Source: Bacteroidota bacterium (GTDB taxonomy: Bacteria > Bacteroidota > Bacteroidia > Flavobacteriales > Flavobacteriaceae). From it: a stretch of DNA of 15,616 bases. The stretch spans positions 1 through 15,616 of the forward strand of contig JAEYZX010000105.1 of NCBI GenBank assembly GCA_023427845.1. The letters are read 5' to 3'. A program made the position numbers and the translations under genes. The notes under the pieces were generated by a model. That model ran no database searches. It saw only the letters and a program-made list of their open reading frames with translations, and had not been told where the DNA came from. This document shows positions 1 through 7,219 of this stretch, one piece after another (position 1 is the first letter of the stretch; every line of letters begins with the position of its first letter).

Positions 1-1
1 G

Positions 2-916
2 GCCGATCCTGACCTGTTGATTTTAAAAGTAAAAACCTTCCTGAAGCTTTCCGAGCAAAAGAATGAATTAAAACAAATGAGGGACATATTGGCTGCCGAG
101 GTTGAAATCCGAAAAAAAGCACAGCAGGAACTTGCGCGGCACAATGAACTCCTGGAAGAAAAAATTGCCGAGAGGACAGCCGAACTGACCGCAAAGAACG
201 AGGAACTCGAGTTCCGTAACCATGAGCTCCAGCAGTTCACATGGGTGGTTTCTCACGATCTGAAAGAACCTGTCCGGAAAATCACCTTGTTCAACAAAAT
301 AATCCAGGAACGCTATCTGATAGATGATGAAAAGGCGATGCACTATTGCGAACGGACCATATTGGCGTCGCAGCGTATGATGAAACTGATCGACGATTTG
401 ATCAATTACGCGCGGCTATCATCAAACACCGAATTCAGGCAAACCAATCTTGATGAGGTGGTCAACGAAGTCGTCAGCGATTTTGATTTCCTGATTGAAG
501 AAAGCAATGCAAAAATCCACATAGGGCCACTGCCAAGGATCAGAGCAATAGAAAGCCAGGTCCGTCAATTGTTCCAGAACCTTATTGGCAATTCCCTAAA
601 GTTTATCCGCCCCGGTACATTGCCACAGATCGAAGTGAAAAGCGAGCTTGTGGAAAGCAGGGATTTTGATGCCGCCGCATCGCCAAATGGCAAATTTTGC
701 AGGATTACTGTTAGCGATAACGGTATTGGCTTTGAGCAAAAATACGTCGAGAAGGTATTTGTGATTTTTCAAAGCCTTAACGACAAAAAATCATATGAAG
801 GCACAGGAATCGGCCTTGCCATAGCAAAAAAAATAATCGAAATGCATAACGGCATCATTACCGCATACAGCAAGGTGGGCGAAGGAACCCGCTTTGTGTT
901 GGTACTGCCAGTCTAA
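2..916 (+). CDS. Receiver-histidine kinase, 5' end cut by the window
   Basis: This cytoplasmic sensor kinase autophosphorylates on a histidine and passes the phosphate to a receiver. The reading frame is open to the window edge. Its first visible codons (ADPDLL followed by KVKTFLKL) match the last helix of a receiver domain, so the real start lies upstream and the TTG at 17 is not a start. A coiled coil follows (visible codons about 15-75), then a HisKA dimerisation helix with SHDLKEP, whose phospho-acceptor His is visible codon 85. The HATPase domain has an N box (QNLIGNSLKF), a DNGIGF box and a GTGIGLAIAKK box, and ends at FVLVLPV. No transmembrane segment is visible. It stops 5 bp before the hybrid kinase gene, so it is probably co-transcribed with it. 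The kinase family is certain; the N-terminal receiver is inferred from its tail only. Confidence 0.9.
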   Translation, partial: ADPDLLILKVKTFLKLSEQKNELKQMRDILAAEVEIRKKAQQELARHNELLEEKIAERTAELTAKNEELEFRNHELQQFTWVVSHDLKEPVRKITLFNKIIQERYLIDDEKAMHYCERTILASQRMMKLIDDLINYARLSSNTEFRQTNLDEVVNEVVSDFDFLIEESNAKIHIGPLPRIRAIESQVRQLFQNLIGNSLKFIRPGTLPQIEVKSELVESRDFDAAASPNGKFCRITVSDNGIGFEQKYVEKVFVIFQSLNDKKSYEGTGIGLAIAKKIIEMHNGIITAYSKVGEGTRFVLVLPV

Positions 917-921
917 CTACT

Positions 922-3900
922 ATGAAAGCACAAAATACGTTCAGGAAAAATTTATTGGTAGGTTTCACGGCTTCTTTGTTGATATTGTTCGTAAGCTCAA
1001 CCGCTTCCTATATCAGCATCCGGAACCTGTTGGAAAGCAATGCGCTCGTGGCGCACACGCAGCAGGTAATCTACAATGTCAATGAAGCTTCAATAAGGAT
1101 GGTTGAAGCTCAAACCAGCATGCGCGGCTATCTGATCACGGGGCGGGATGAATTTCTGGAGCAATACAGCGATGCCGATTCAGACGTACAGGATTTTATT
1201 GGGGTACTCGGTGAACTTGGTTCCGGCAATCCCGTCCAGCAAAGAAATATAGCCGAATTGCAGCTTCAAAAAGATAAATTTTTCAGTTATCTCGAACGCC
1301 GGGTCGCTGATAAAAAACAGGGTAGGGTAGCAGCTACAAGCGATCTCGAAGCGGGACGAAAGATTATGGACGACATGCGGCGGATATTCAAACGCATGGA
1401 AAACAATGCGGAGGAACAGTTGAAGGAAAGAAGCGCAAACTCTGCGAAATACGGGTTGTATAGTTCCGTATTGATAATCGTTGCAGCCATCATCGCAATG
1501 CTGATAAGCATAATGTTTTTTGTCCGGATTTTAAGGGATTACAATACACGTGCGGTGCTACAGCGAAAGCTCGAAGATTCGGAAAGGGAAACCTCGAAAC
1601 GTATCCACGTAATAAGTGAAATATCCGACCAGATTGCCAACGGCAACTACGACATCAGGGTTGACGACAACGAGAAAGATGCATTGGGAAGCATTGGCGG
1701 GGCGATGAACAACATGGCACAGTCTCTCCGGCAATCGTTCCAGTCCTTATCCGACCGGCAACGGCTGCAAACCGGCATTGCAGAGCTGAACAAGGTGATG
1801 ATAGGCGAAAAAGACCTTCATCAGCTTACCACCGATATCATCGAATACCTTGCAAATTACACAGGAAGCAGTGCAGCGCTGCTATACCTTCCGGAAGGCG
1901 GTGCCCTGGTTCGGACTGCAGGTTACAGTTATATCCCGGCAAAAGAACGTGAACGCATTTTAATTGGCGACGGACTTTCCGGCCAGGCTGCAGCGTCAGG
2001 AAAAATAATGGAACTCAAATCGCTTCCGCAGGAACAAATCAAAATATCGTATGCATTAGGTGAAATGGCGCCAACGCATATCGTTGCCGTTCCGTTGCTC
2101 GACGATAAAGTTTCGGGAGTTGTCGAGCTGGCATCCGCTAAACAATACACCGAACTCGACATGGAGTTCTTGAGCACCGTAGCGAATAACATCGCAATCG
2201 CGCTGACTGCAGCCCAAAACCGCAAGCGGGTACAGGAATTGCTCGAGGAAACCGAAGCACAGTCGGAAGAACTTCGCGTCCAGCACAGCGAACTCGAAAG
2301 CATCAATGCTGAACTTGAAACACAGTCAGAAAAACTGCAGGCGTCGGAAGAGGAATTGCGCGTCCAACAGGAGGAGCTGCAGCAAACAAATGAAGAGCTC
2401 GAAGAACGCAGCATGCTTTTGGAAGAGAAAAACCTCGAAATCCAACGCAAATCTGAAGATCTCGAAATATCGACGCGCTACAAATCTGAGTTTTTGGCGA
2501 ACATGTCGCATGAACTCCGCACCCCGCTTAACTCCATACTGCTTTTAAGCCGATTGCTGTCTGAGAACAACGAAAGCAACCTAAGTGCCGAACAAATCGA
2601 ATTTGCCAAGGTCATCCAAAGTTCAGGAAACGGATTGTTGGGATTAATCGATGAGATCCTTGACCTTTCAAAAATTGAGGCCGGTAAAATGGAGCTTGAG
2701 GTCATGGATATCTCAACCAGGGAAATCAGCGAGAACATGAAAGGGCTATTCACCGAAGTCGCGAAACAGAAGAATCTCAAATTCATAATTGACGCTGATG
2801 ATGCTCCATTGATATTACGAAGCGATAAAATGCGCCTCGAACAAATATTGAAAAACCTGATATCGAATGCGCTGAAATTTACCTCGGAAGGCTCGGTCTC
2901 GCTGAGGATCGCCAGGCACAGCACCGATGACCGCTTTGTTTGCTTCAGCGTAAAGGATACCGGCATCGGAATCCCACACGAAAAACAGCCGTTGATTTTC
3001 GAAGCCTTTCAGCAGGCCGACGGATCAACCAAACGAAAATATGGCGGTACAGGCCTTGGGCTTTCAATAAGCCGTGAACTTGCAAAGCTACTCAAGGGCG
3101 AACTTACGGTTAAGAGTGAAGTGGGCAGCGGAAGTGAATTCACGCTTTGCCTGCCGTTAACAGAAAACGCTGCTGGCACGCCGGCAACACCGGTCATTGA
3201 AATCAGGGCTTCGGCCGAAATGCCTTCGGAAGAAACAAAATACATCAGCAAGACAATTCCCGACGACGTTGAGGATGACCGCGAAAATCTATCGTCTGAC
3301 GATAAAGTCATCCTTATTGTTGAAGACGACGTGAACTTCGCCAAATCGCTCTTGTCGTTTACGCGTGATCGCGGGTATAAGGGCATAGTCGCAGTCCGCG
3401 GCGACCAGGCCCTTAACCTGACGCTGGCCTTCAACCCTGTTGGCATTCTGCTCGACATACAGCTTCCGGTTAAAAGCGGTTTGGAAGTGATGGAAGAACT
3501 GAAAGCGAATCCGCAAACAAGGCACATCCCCGTTCATATTATGTCGTCGCACAAGTTGAAGCAGGAGAGCATGCTGAAAGGTGCGGTGAACTTTATGGAC
3601 AAGCCGGTTGCATACGACAAAATGCCGGAAATATTCAACCGCATCGAATACATCATCAATCGCAAATCGCAGAAAGTCCTGATAATAGAAGACAATCCGC
3701 GCCATGCGAAAGCATTGGGTTACTTCCTTGACAATGCAAACATAAATTCCGAAATACGCAGTGAAGTATCGGAAAGCATCAAAGCATTGCAGGATGAAAA
3801 TGTCGATTGCGTGATCCTTGACATGGGAATCCCCGACCAGCAGGCGTACGAAGTGCTTGAAAATGTAAAAAAGACCGCAGGACTCGAAAATCTTCCGGTT

Positions 3901-4473
3901 ATTGTATTTACAGGCAAAAGCCTTTCGATGAAAGAAGAAGTACGCATCAAGAAGTACGCAGATTCGATTGTGGTCAAAACGGCGCATTCCTACCAAAGGA
4001 TGCTCGATGAGGTTTCGCTGTTCCTGCACCTGATGGAAGAAAACAAACGAGGCACTAATAAAGGCCCTAAGAAACATGCCCTCACAAATGTACTATGCAA
4101 TAAGACGGTATTGGTTGTCGATGATGACGTCAGGAACATCTATTCGCTTACGAAAGCGCTCGAGGGCTCAGATATGAAGGTGGTCACGGCGATCGACGGC
4201 AAGGAAGCATTGAAGGCATTGGATCAGCATCCCGAAATCGATGTTGTGCTTCTGGACATGATGATGCCCAATATGGATGGTTACGAGACCGCCGAGCACA
4301 TCCGCCAAAACAAAAAGCATAAAAACCTGCCCGTAATTGCGGTTACTGCGAAGGCAATGACAGGCGACCGTGAGAAATGCATCAATGCAGGCGCATCCGA
4401 CTATATTACAAAACCTGTCGATATCGACCAGCTGATGTCGTTGCTGCGCGTTTGGCTGTATGACAAATCCTGA
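922..4473 (+). CDS. CHASE3-HAMP-GAF hybrid histidine kinase with three receivers
   Basis: This inner-membrane sensor kinase has 1183 residues. Transmembrane helices lie at about 10-32 and 178-200. They flank a periplasmic CHASE3-type domain that includes TSMRGYLITGRDEFLEQY. HAMP (about 200-270) and GAF (about 285-430) domains follow, then a long coiled coil (435-520) with a hydrophobic residue every seven positions. HisKA has NMSHELRTPLNS with phospho-acceptor His530. HATPase has its N box at 644-653, DTGIGIP from 679 and GGTGLGLS from 708. Three receivers follow: about 796-910 (Asp845, Lys894), 918-1035 (Asp967) and 1061-1178 (Asp1112, Lys1164). Receiver 2 has KTA where the conserved Lys-Pro normally stands. 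No output or Hpt domain is present, so phosphate probably leaves through another protein. No Shine-Dalgarno sequence precedes the ATG, as is usual in Bacteroidota. The signal sensed is unknown. Confidence 0.95.
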   Translation: MKAQNTFRKNLLVGFTASLLILFVSSTASYISIRNLLESNALVAHTQQVIYNVNEASIRMVEAQTSMRGYLITGRDEFLEQYSDADSDVQDFIGVLGELGSGNPVQQRNIAELQLQKDKFFSYLERRVADKKQGRVAATSDLEAGRKIMDDMRRIFKRMENNAEEQLKERSANSAKYGLYSSVLIIVAAIIAMLISIMFFVRILRDYNTRAVLQRKLEDSERETSKRIHVISEISDQIANGNYDIRVDDNEKDALGSIGGAMNNMAQSLRQSFQSLSDRQRLQTGIAELNKVMIGEKDLHQLTTDIIEYLANYTGSSAALLYLPEGGALVRTAGYSYIPAKERERILIGDGLSGQAAASGKIMELKSLPQEQIKISYALGEMAPTHIVAVPLLDDKVSGVVELASAKQYTELDMEFLSTVANNIAIALTAAQNRKRVQELLEETEAQSEELRVQHSELESINAELETQSEKLQASEEELRVQQEELQQTNEELEERSMLLEEKNLEIQRKSEDLEISTRYKSEFLANMSHELRTPLNSILLLSRLLSENNESNLSAEQIEFAKVIQSSGNGLLGLIDEILDLSKIEAGKMELEVMDISTREISENMKGLFTEVAKQKNLKFIIDADDAPLILRSDKMRLEQILKNLISNALKFTSEGSVSLRIARHSTDDRFVCFSVKDTGIGIPHEKQPLIFEAFQQADGSTKRKYGGTGLGLSISRELAKLLKGELTVKSEVGSGSEFTLCLPLTENAAGTPATPVIEIRASAEMPSEETKYISKTIPDDVEDDRENLSSDDKVILIVEDDVNFAKSLLSFTRDRGYKGIVAVRGDQALNLTLAFNPVGILLDIQLPVKSGLEVMEELKANPQTRHIPVHIMSSHKLKQESMLKGAVNFMDKPVAYDKMPEIFNRIEYIINRKSQKVLIIEDNPRHAKALGYFLDNANINSEIRSEVSESIKALQDENVDCVILDMGIPDQQAYEVLENVKKTAGLENLPVIVFTGKSLSMKEEVRIKKYADSIVVKTAHSYQRMLDEVSLFLHLMEENKRGTNKGPKKHALTNVLCNKTVLVVDDDVRNIYSLTKALEGSDMKVVTAIDGKEALKALDQHPEIDVVLLDMMMPNMDGYETAEHIRQNKKHKNLPVIAVTAKAMTGDREKCINAGASDYITKPVDIDQLMSLLRVWLYDKS

Positions 4474-4478
4474 TTGTT

Positions 4479-4844
4479 ATGGAAAAAAAGAAAATTCTGA
4501 TCGTTGACGACGACAGCCGGAACATTTTCGCGTTAAAGGCAGTTTTACGCGCCAAAAATTTCGACTGCCTCTCGTGCCTAAGTGCAGAGGAAGCTTTGCA
4601 ATTATTAAAATCAGACGCCCAAATAGACATCGTGCTCATCGATATGATGATGCCTGAAATGGACGGTTATGAAGCAATACCACTGATAAAAGGGATACCG
4701 CATCGAAACCGCCTTCCGGTGATATCGGTTACCGCCCAAGCTATGGTTGGCGACGAGGAAAAGTGCCTTGAAGCCGGCGCCGACGGTTATATTTCGAAAC
4801 CGATCGATGTAGATAAATTACTGCACATTTTAAACGCGATCTGA
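4479..4844 (+). CDS. Single-domain response regulator (CheY-like receiver)
   Basis: This 121-residue protein is one receiver domain and nothing else. The acidic cluster is Asp10-Asp12, the phospho-acceptor is Asp55 (in IDMMMPEMDGYE), the switch Thr is Thr85 and the conserved Lys-Pro is Lys107-Pro108. It closely resembles the third receiver of the preceding hybrid kinase: both share DMMMP.MDGYE, a TA.AM.GD..KC stretch and a KP.D.D.L ending. This suggests duplication and release of that receiver. It lies 5 bp after the kinase gene and overlaps the CheR gene by 1 nt (TGATG), so translation is probably coupled. It likely acts as a phosphate carrier or phosphate sink, or by binding a partner, because it has no DNA-binding or enzymatic part. 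The family call is firm; the role is inferred. Confidence 0.95.
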   Translation: MEKKKILIVDDDSRNIFALKAVLRAKNFDCLSCLSAEEALQLLKSDAQIDIVLIDMMMPEMDGYEAIPLIKGIPHRNRLPVISVTAQAMVGDEEKCLEAGADGYISKPIDVDKLLHILNAI

Positions 4845-5653
4845 TGGTTGACGACAAGGATCTGGAAATAATGGTGCATGATATTTACGAATGCTACGGA
4901 TATGATTTCAGCGGATATTCGATGGCATCGTTCAAACGCCGTGTGACGAGGCTGTTGCAAATGGACGGTTTTGCCCATTTTTCAGATTTTTTGTTACGAC
5001 TGAAATCAGATCCCGAATATTTTAAAAAAGCGGTTGAGGAGATTACCGTGAATGTGACCGAGATGTTCCGCGACCCTGCATTTTACAAATACCTCCGCAC
5101 GCATGTAATACCCGAACTTGCTACAAAGCCGTTCATCAGGATCTGGCACGCCGGATGCTCGACGGGAGAGGAAGCCTATTCGATGGCGATCCTGTTAAAA
5201 GAAGCGAACCTGTTGCATAAAGCGCTTATTTACGGAACCGATTTGAATCCGATGGTGCTAAACATAGCCAAAAAAGGCATTTTCCCGCTTCGGATGATGG
5301 TGCAGTATTCCGAAAATTACATTGCATCGGGAGGCAAAGGCGACTTTTCAAGTTACTACACCGCCAATTATGGTTTTGCAGGTTTCAACAAAGAGCTGTC
5401 GGATAAGATGATATTCTCGCAGCACAACCTTGTATCCGACCGGTCGTTCAACGAATTCGACCTGATCATGTGCCGCAATGTGATGATTTATTTCGATGCC
5501 GAACTTCAGGAAAAAGCGTTGGCATTGTTTGACGACAGCCTGGCGAATCTTGGCTACTTGGCTTTGGGGACCAAGGAAACATTGAAATTTTCATCATTAA
5601 GGAAAAGATACCAACAACAGGAAAAAGAAAAGTTATGGAGGAAACTGGCCTAG
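4844..5653 (+). CDS. cheR: CheR-type protein-glutamate O-methyltransferase
   Basis: CheR enzymes transfer a methyl group from S-adenosylmethionine to glutamate side chains, classically on chemoreceptors. The 269-residue length is normal for the family. An N-terminal helical domain (about 1-65) precedes the catalytic domain. Motifs seen are TVNVTEMFRDP (68-78), the SAM-binding loop GCSTGEEAYS (104-113), the acidic residue Asp133 in YGTDLNP that ends the next strand, and FDLIMCRNVMIYF (205-217). The ATG shares its A with the upstream TGA stop, and the 3' end overlaps the CheB gene by 19 nt. No methyl-accepting receptor, CheA or CheW is visible, so the substrate is unknown; the glutamate-rich coiled coils of the neighbouring kinases are possible targets. 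CheR-like proteins outside flagellar chemotaxis are known. The activity looks intact because all core motifs are present. Confidence 0.93.
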   Translation: MVDDKDLEIMVHDIYECYGYDFSGYSMASFKRRVTRLLQMDGFAHFSDFLLRLKSDPEYFKKAVEEITVNVTEMFRDPAFYKYLRTHVIPELATKPFIRIWHAGCSTGEEAYSMAILLKEANLLHKALIYGTDLNPMVLNIAKKGIFPLRMMVQYSENYIASGGKGDFSSYYTANYGFAGFNKELSDKMIFSQHNLVSDRSFNEFDLIMCRNVMIYFDAELQEKALALFDDSLANLGYLALGTKETLKFSSLRKRYQQQEKEKLWRKLA

Positions 5654-6228
5654 CAGGTAAGGTTGTGATCATCGGAGGATCGGCGGGAAGCCTTGAGGTA
5701 CTGCTTAAAATTGTACCACGGCTCAGCGCTGTTCCATCCTATGCGATCGTGGCTGTGCTGCATCGCAAGGCCGGTGACGATTCGACACTTGAGGAGTTAC
5801 TTACCCGTAAAGGCATTATTCCGGTAAAATCGATTGAAGACAAAACACAACTTCGCGCAGGAAGGTTGTACGTCGCCCCATCAGATTACCATCTGTTATT
5901 CGAAAACGGCGGCAGGCTGTCATTGGATGTATCCGAAAAAATAAACTACAGCCGTCCCAGCATTGACGTAGCATTCGAATCGGCTGCCGAGGTTTACGGC
6001 GAGAACCTGGTTGGCATACTGTTATCGGGTTCCAATTCGGATGGGTCGGCAGGGCTTGAAGCGATCCGCAAAATGGGAGGAACTGTGGTAGTGCAGGATC
6101 CCGACAGCGCTGAAATGCCGTTTATGCCACAATCGGCAATTGAAAATAATTCGGTTGATTACATATTGAATGTTGATCAACTGATTGAATTCATTACGCG
6201 ATTAGATTCAGGCGGGAAGTGGCAGTAA
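5635..6228 (+). CDS. cheB: CheB-type protein-glutamate methylesterase, catalytic domain only
   Basis: This enzyme removes methyl groups placed by CheR and may also deamidate glutamine. It has 197 residues and covers only the catalytic domain; enterobacterial CheB is about 350 residues with an N-terminal receiver that controls activity. The triad is visible: Ser16 in GGSAGS, His43 in AVLHRK and Asp136 in SGSNSDGSAG. VAPSDYHLL (80-88) matches the conserved VAPGDRHL region. The start ATG lies inside the last codons of cheR (19-nt overlap), a sign of coupled expression. With no receiver of its own, control could come in trans from the single-domain regulator two genes upstream; this is inference. 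It is the last gene of the operon and converges on the minus-strand regulator 61 bp away. No clear terminator is seen between them. Confidence 0.93.
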   Translation: MEETGLAGKVVIIGGSAGSLEVLLKIVPRLSAVPSYAIVAVLHRKAGDDSTLEELLTRKGIIPVKSIEDKTQLRAGRLYVAPSDYHLLFENGGRLSLDVSEKINYSRPSIDVAFESAAEVYGENLVGILLSGSNSDGSAGLEAIRKMGGTVVVQDPDSAEMPFMPQSAIENNSVDYILNVDQLIEFITRLDSGGKWQ

Positions 6229-6289
6229 ATCAAGCAGGACGCTATTAATTAGTTCCGGTAAGTAATTCTGGATGTCATTTGCATTTCTT

Positions 6290-6733
6290 TCAGGGATATT
6301 GCGGCGGATTGTTCGAAAATACAGGATCTACACAGGCAGTCCAATATTCAAATATGTTTTTTATAAGTTTTTTTAATTTATCATAATCGTTCGGCTTATT
6401 AAAAAAGCCCTGTACAGAATGACTGTAAGAGTATAAGATATTGTTTGGTGCCGTACCCGTTGTAAGGAATAAAAACGGGATTGTCCGTAATCGCATTTCG
6501 CCAAGCTGCTGCATTTTGTCCCTTAATTCAATTCCGGTCATTATAGGCATATTAATATCTGATAATATCAGAAAAAGATCTTTGTTTGTGTTGTTAAAAT
6601 ATTCGTATGCCTGAATGCCATTTTGAAAAACGATCAGTGAATTCGGGATTGCCAGTTCCCGGTAGGCCTCGCGAAAAAGTGCCTGGTCGTCGAGGTCATC
6701 CTCGATTAGTATTATCTCGCCGTTTTTGTTCAT
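6290..6733 (-). CDS. Single-domain response regulator, convergent to the operon
   Basis: This 147-residue receiver protein begins MNKNGEIILIEDD. The acidic pair is Glu11-Asp12, with Asp13 next to it. The phospho-acceptor is Asp59 in LSDINMP, the switch threonines are at 91-92 in FLTTGT, and Lys113-Pro114 is present. It belongs to the stand-alone receivers of the Rcp1 type, which usually partner a separate histidine kinase. A longer frame starting at 6817 would add 28 residues rich in Leu, Ile and Phe that are not part of the fold. The start at 6733 fits the domain and lies 30 bases downstream of a good -7 box (6764-6771), so it is preferred. There is no output domain. It faces the kinase operon tail to tail, so it has its own promoter but could still take phosphate from those kinases. 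The stop is TGA. Confidence 0.88.
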   Translation of the reverse strand: MNKNGEIILIEDDLDDQALFREAYRELAIPNSLIVFQNGIQAYEYFNNTNKDLFLILSDINMPIMTGIELRDKMQQLGEMRLRTIPFLFLTTGTAPNNILYSYSHSVQGFFNKPNDYDKLKKLIKNIFEYWTACVDPVFSNNPPQYP

Positions 6734-6763
6734 ATTGTAAAAGTAGTGGATTTTAGTTAGACT

Positions 6764-6771
6764 CAAAAGTA
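6764..6771 (-). promoter_or_regulatory. Candidate -7 box for the minus-strand regulator
   Basis: Read on the - strand this is TACTTTTG, a full match to the Bacteroidota TAnnTTTG element. It lies 30 bases upstream of the chosen ATG at 6733 and downstream of the alternative start at 6817, which supports the shorter protein. The -33 region is poor: only TTC, about 16 bases upstream, was found. The element is a good match, but its function is inferred. Confidence 0.45.
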
Positions 6772-7042
6772 TCAGAAAAATTGCTTTCGAACGCAGATAT
6801 TTTTTGCCAGCTGCCAATACCCTGACAGAAGATGACGCATGGATACCTATTCACGTATCAATGAACTGGCAATAGCAACATAAAAATAGCAGAACAACCG
6901 CATTTTTTGACTTTTTATCGACTTTTTCAGCGGGTTATAAACCGATGAAGAAAATTTACCTAAGATTGCTGTGGCAATTACCACCTCTTGCCGAATCAGC
7001 CTTTTAGCTAATGCTGACATCCCAAACACTATTTTTTGATTG

Positions 7043-7204
7043 ATGTCCTATAATAGAATTTACGCGGATGCATTTGATATCCGGGTTATACAAAAGTGCT
7101 CCCAATTCAAGTATGCGACCAGGGCCGGAGACAATTATACCCAAATTTCGATAGGGAACCAATATGTTATCAGGCAATTGGCCGAAACTAAATTTGAATA
7201 TTAA
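7043..7204 (+). CDS. Doubtful 53-codon ORF before the giant gene
   Basis: An ATG-to-TAA frame of 53 codons starts MSYNRIYADAF and ends AETKFEY, 15 bases before the giant gene. It has no signal peptide or membrane segment. A stretch around GDNYTQISIG followed by YVIRQLAE faintly recalls the beta-strand part of LytTR DNA-binding domains, but it is far too short and too weak to call. A candidate promoter for the next gene (7189-7196) lies inside its 3' end, which argues against it being a normal operon member. It could be a small protein, a decayed remnant or chance. Confidence 0.2.
   Translation: MSYNRIYADAFDIRVIQKCSQFKYATRAGDNYTQISIGNQYVIRQLAETKFEY
7166..7196 (+). promoter_or_regulatory. Candidate promoter of the giant surface-protein gene
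   Basis: TAAATTTG at 7189-7196 matches the Bacteroidota -7 element TAnnTTTG and ends 23 bases before the ATG at 7220. A weak -33 element, GTTA (7166-7169), lies 19 bases upstream of it, the usual spacing, but TTA replaces the expected TTG. This would give a very short leader. No Shine-Dalgarno sequence is present. Confidence 0.4.
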
Positions 7205-7219
7205 GTTAATTCCGCAATT

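Larger units (their letters stand above)
6734..7219. other. 486-base stretch without a convincing gene
   Basis: This AT-rich interval separates the minus-strand regulator from the giant surface-protein gene. Short open frames exist on both strands (for example 6847-7029 and 7004-7228 on the - strand, and 7043-7204 on the + strand). None has a recognisable domain, and they overlap each other. No tRNA, hairpin-plus-T-tract terminator, direct repeat array or IS end was seen. The two supported elements are TAnnTTTG boxes, one near each flanking gene. It is best read as a divergent promoter region, possibly with the remains of a lost gene. Confidence 0.6.

Noticed and set aside
17..916. TTG at 17 as the start of the first kinase
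   Set aside because: The frame is open upstream to the window edge, and the preceding and following residues fit the C-terminal helix of a receiver domain, so the gene is truncated rather than starting here.
3289..4077. 262-codon open frame on the - strand
   Set aside because: It lies entirely inside the hybrid kinase receivers, has no recognisable domain and is a shadow of the real coding frame.
6254..6272. Possible terminator hairpin between the two convergent genes
   Set aside because: The stem TCCGG/CTGGA is five pairs with one G-U pair and has no T tract on either side.
6290..6817. Longer 175-residue version of the minus-strand regulator
   Set aside because: The extra 28 N-terminal residues are not part of the receiver fold, and the start lies upstream of the best -7 box.
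7024..7040. Possible -7 element around TATTTTTTG
   Set aside because: It has one T too many to match TAnnTTTG and lies about 180 bases from the giant gene start.
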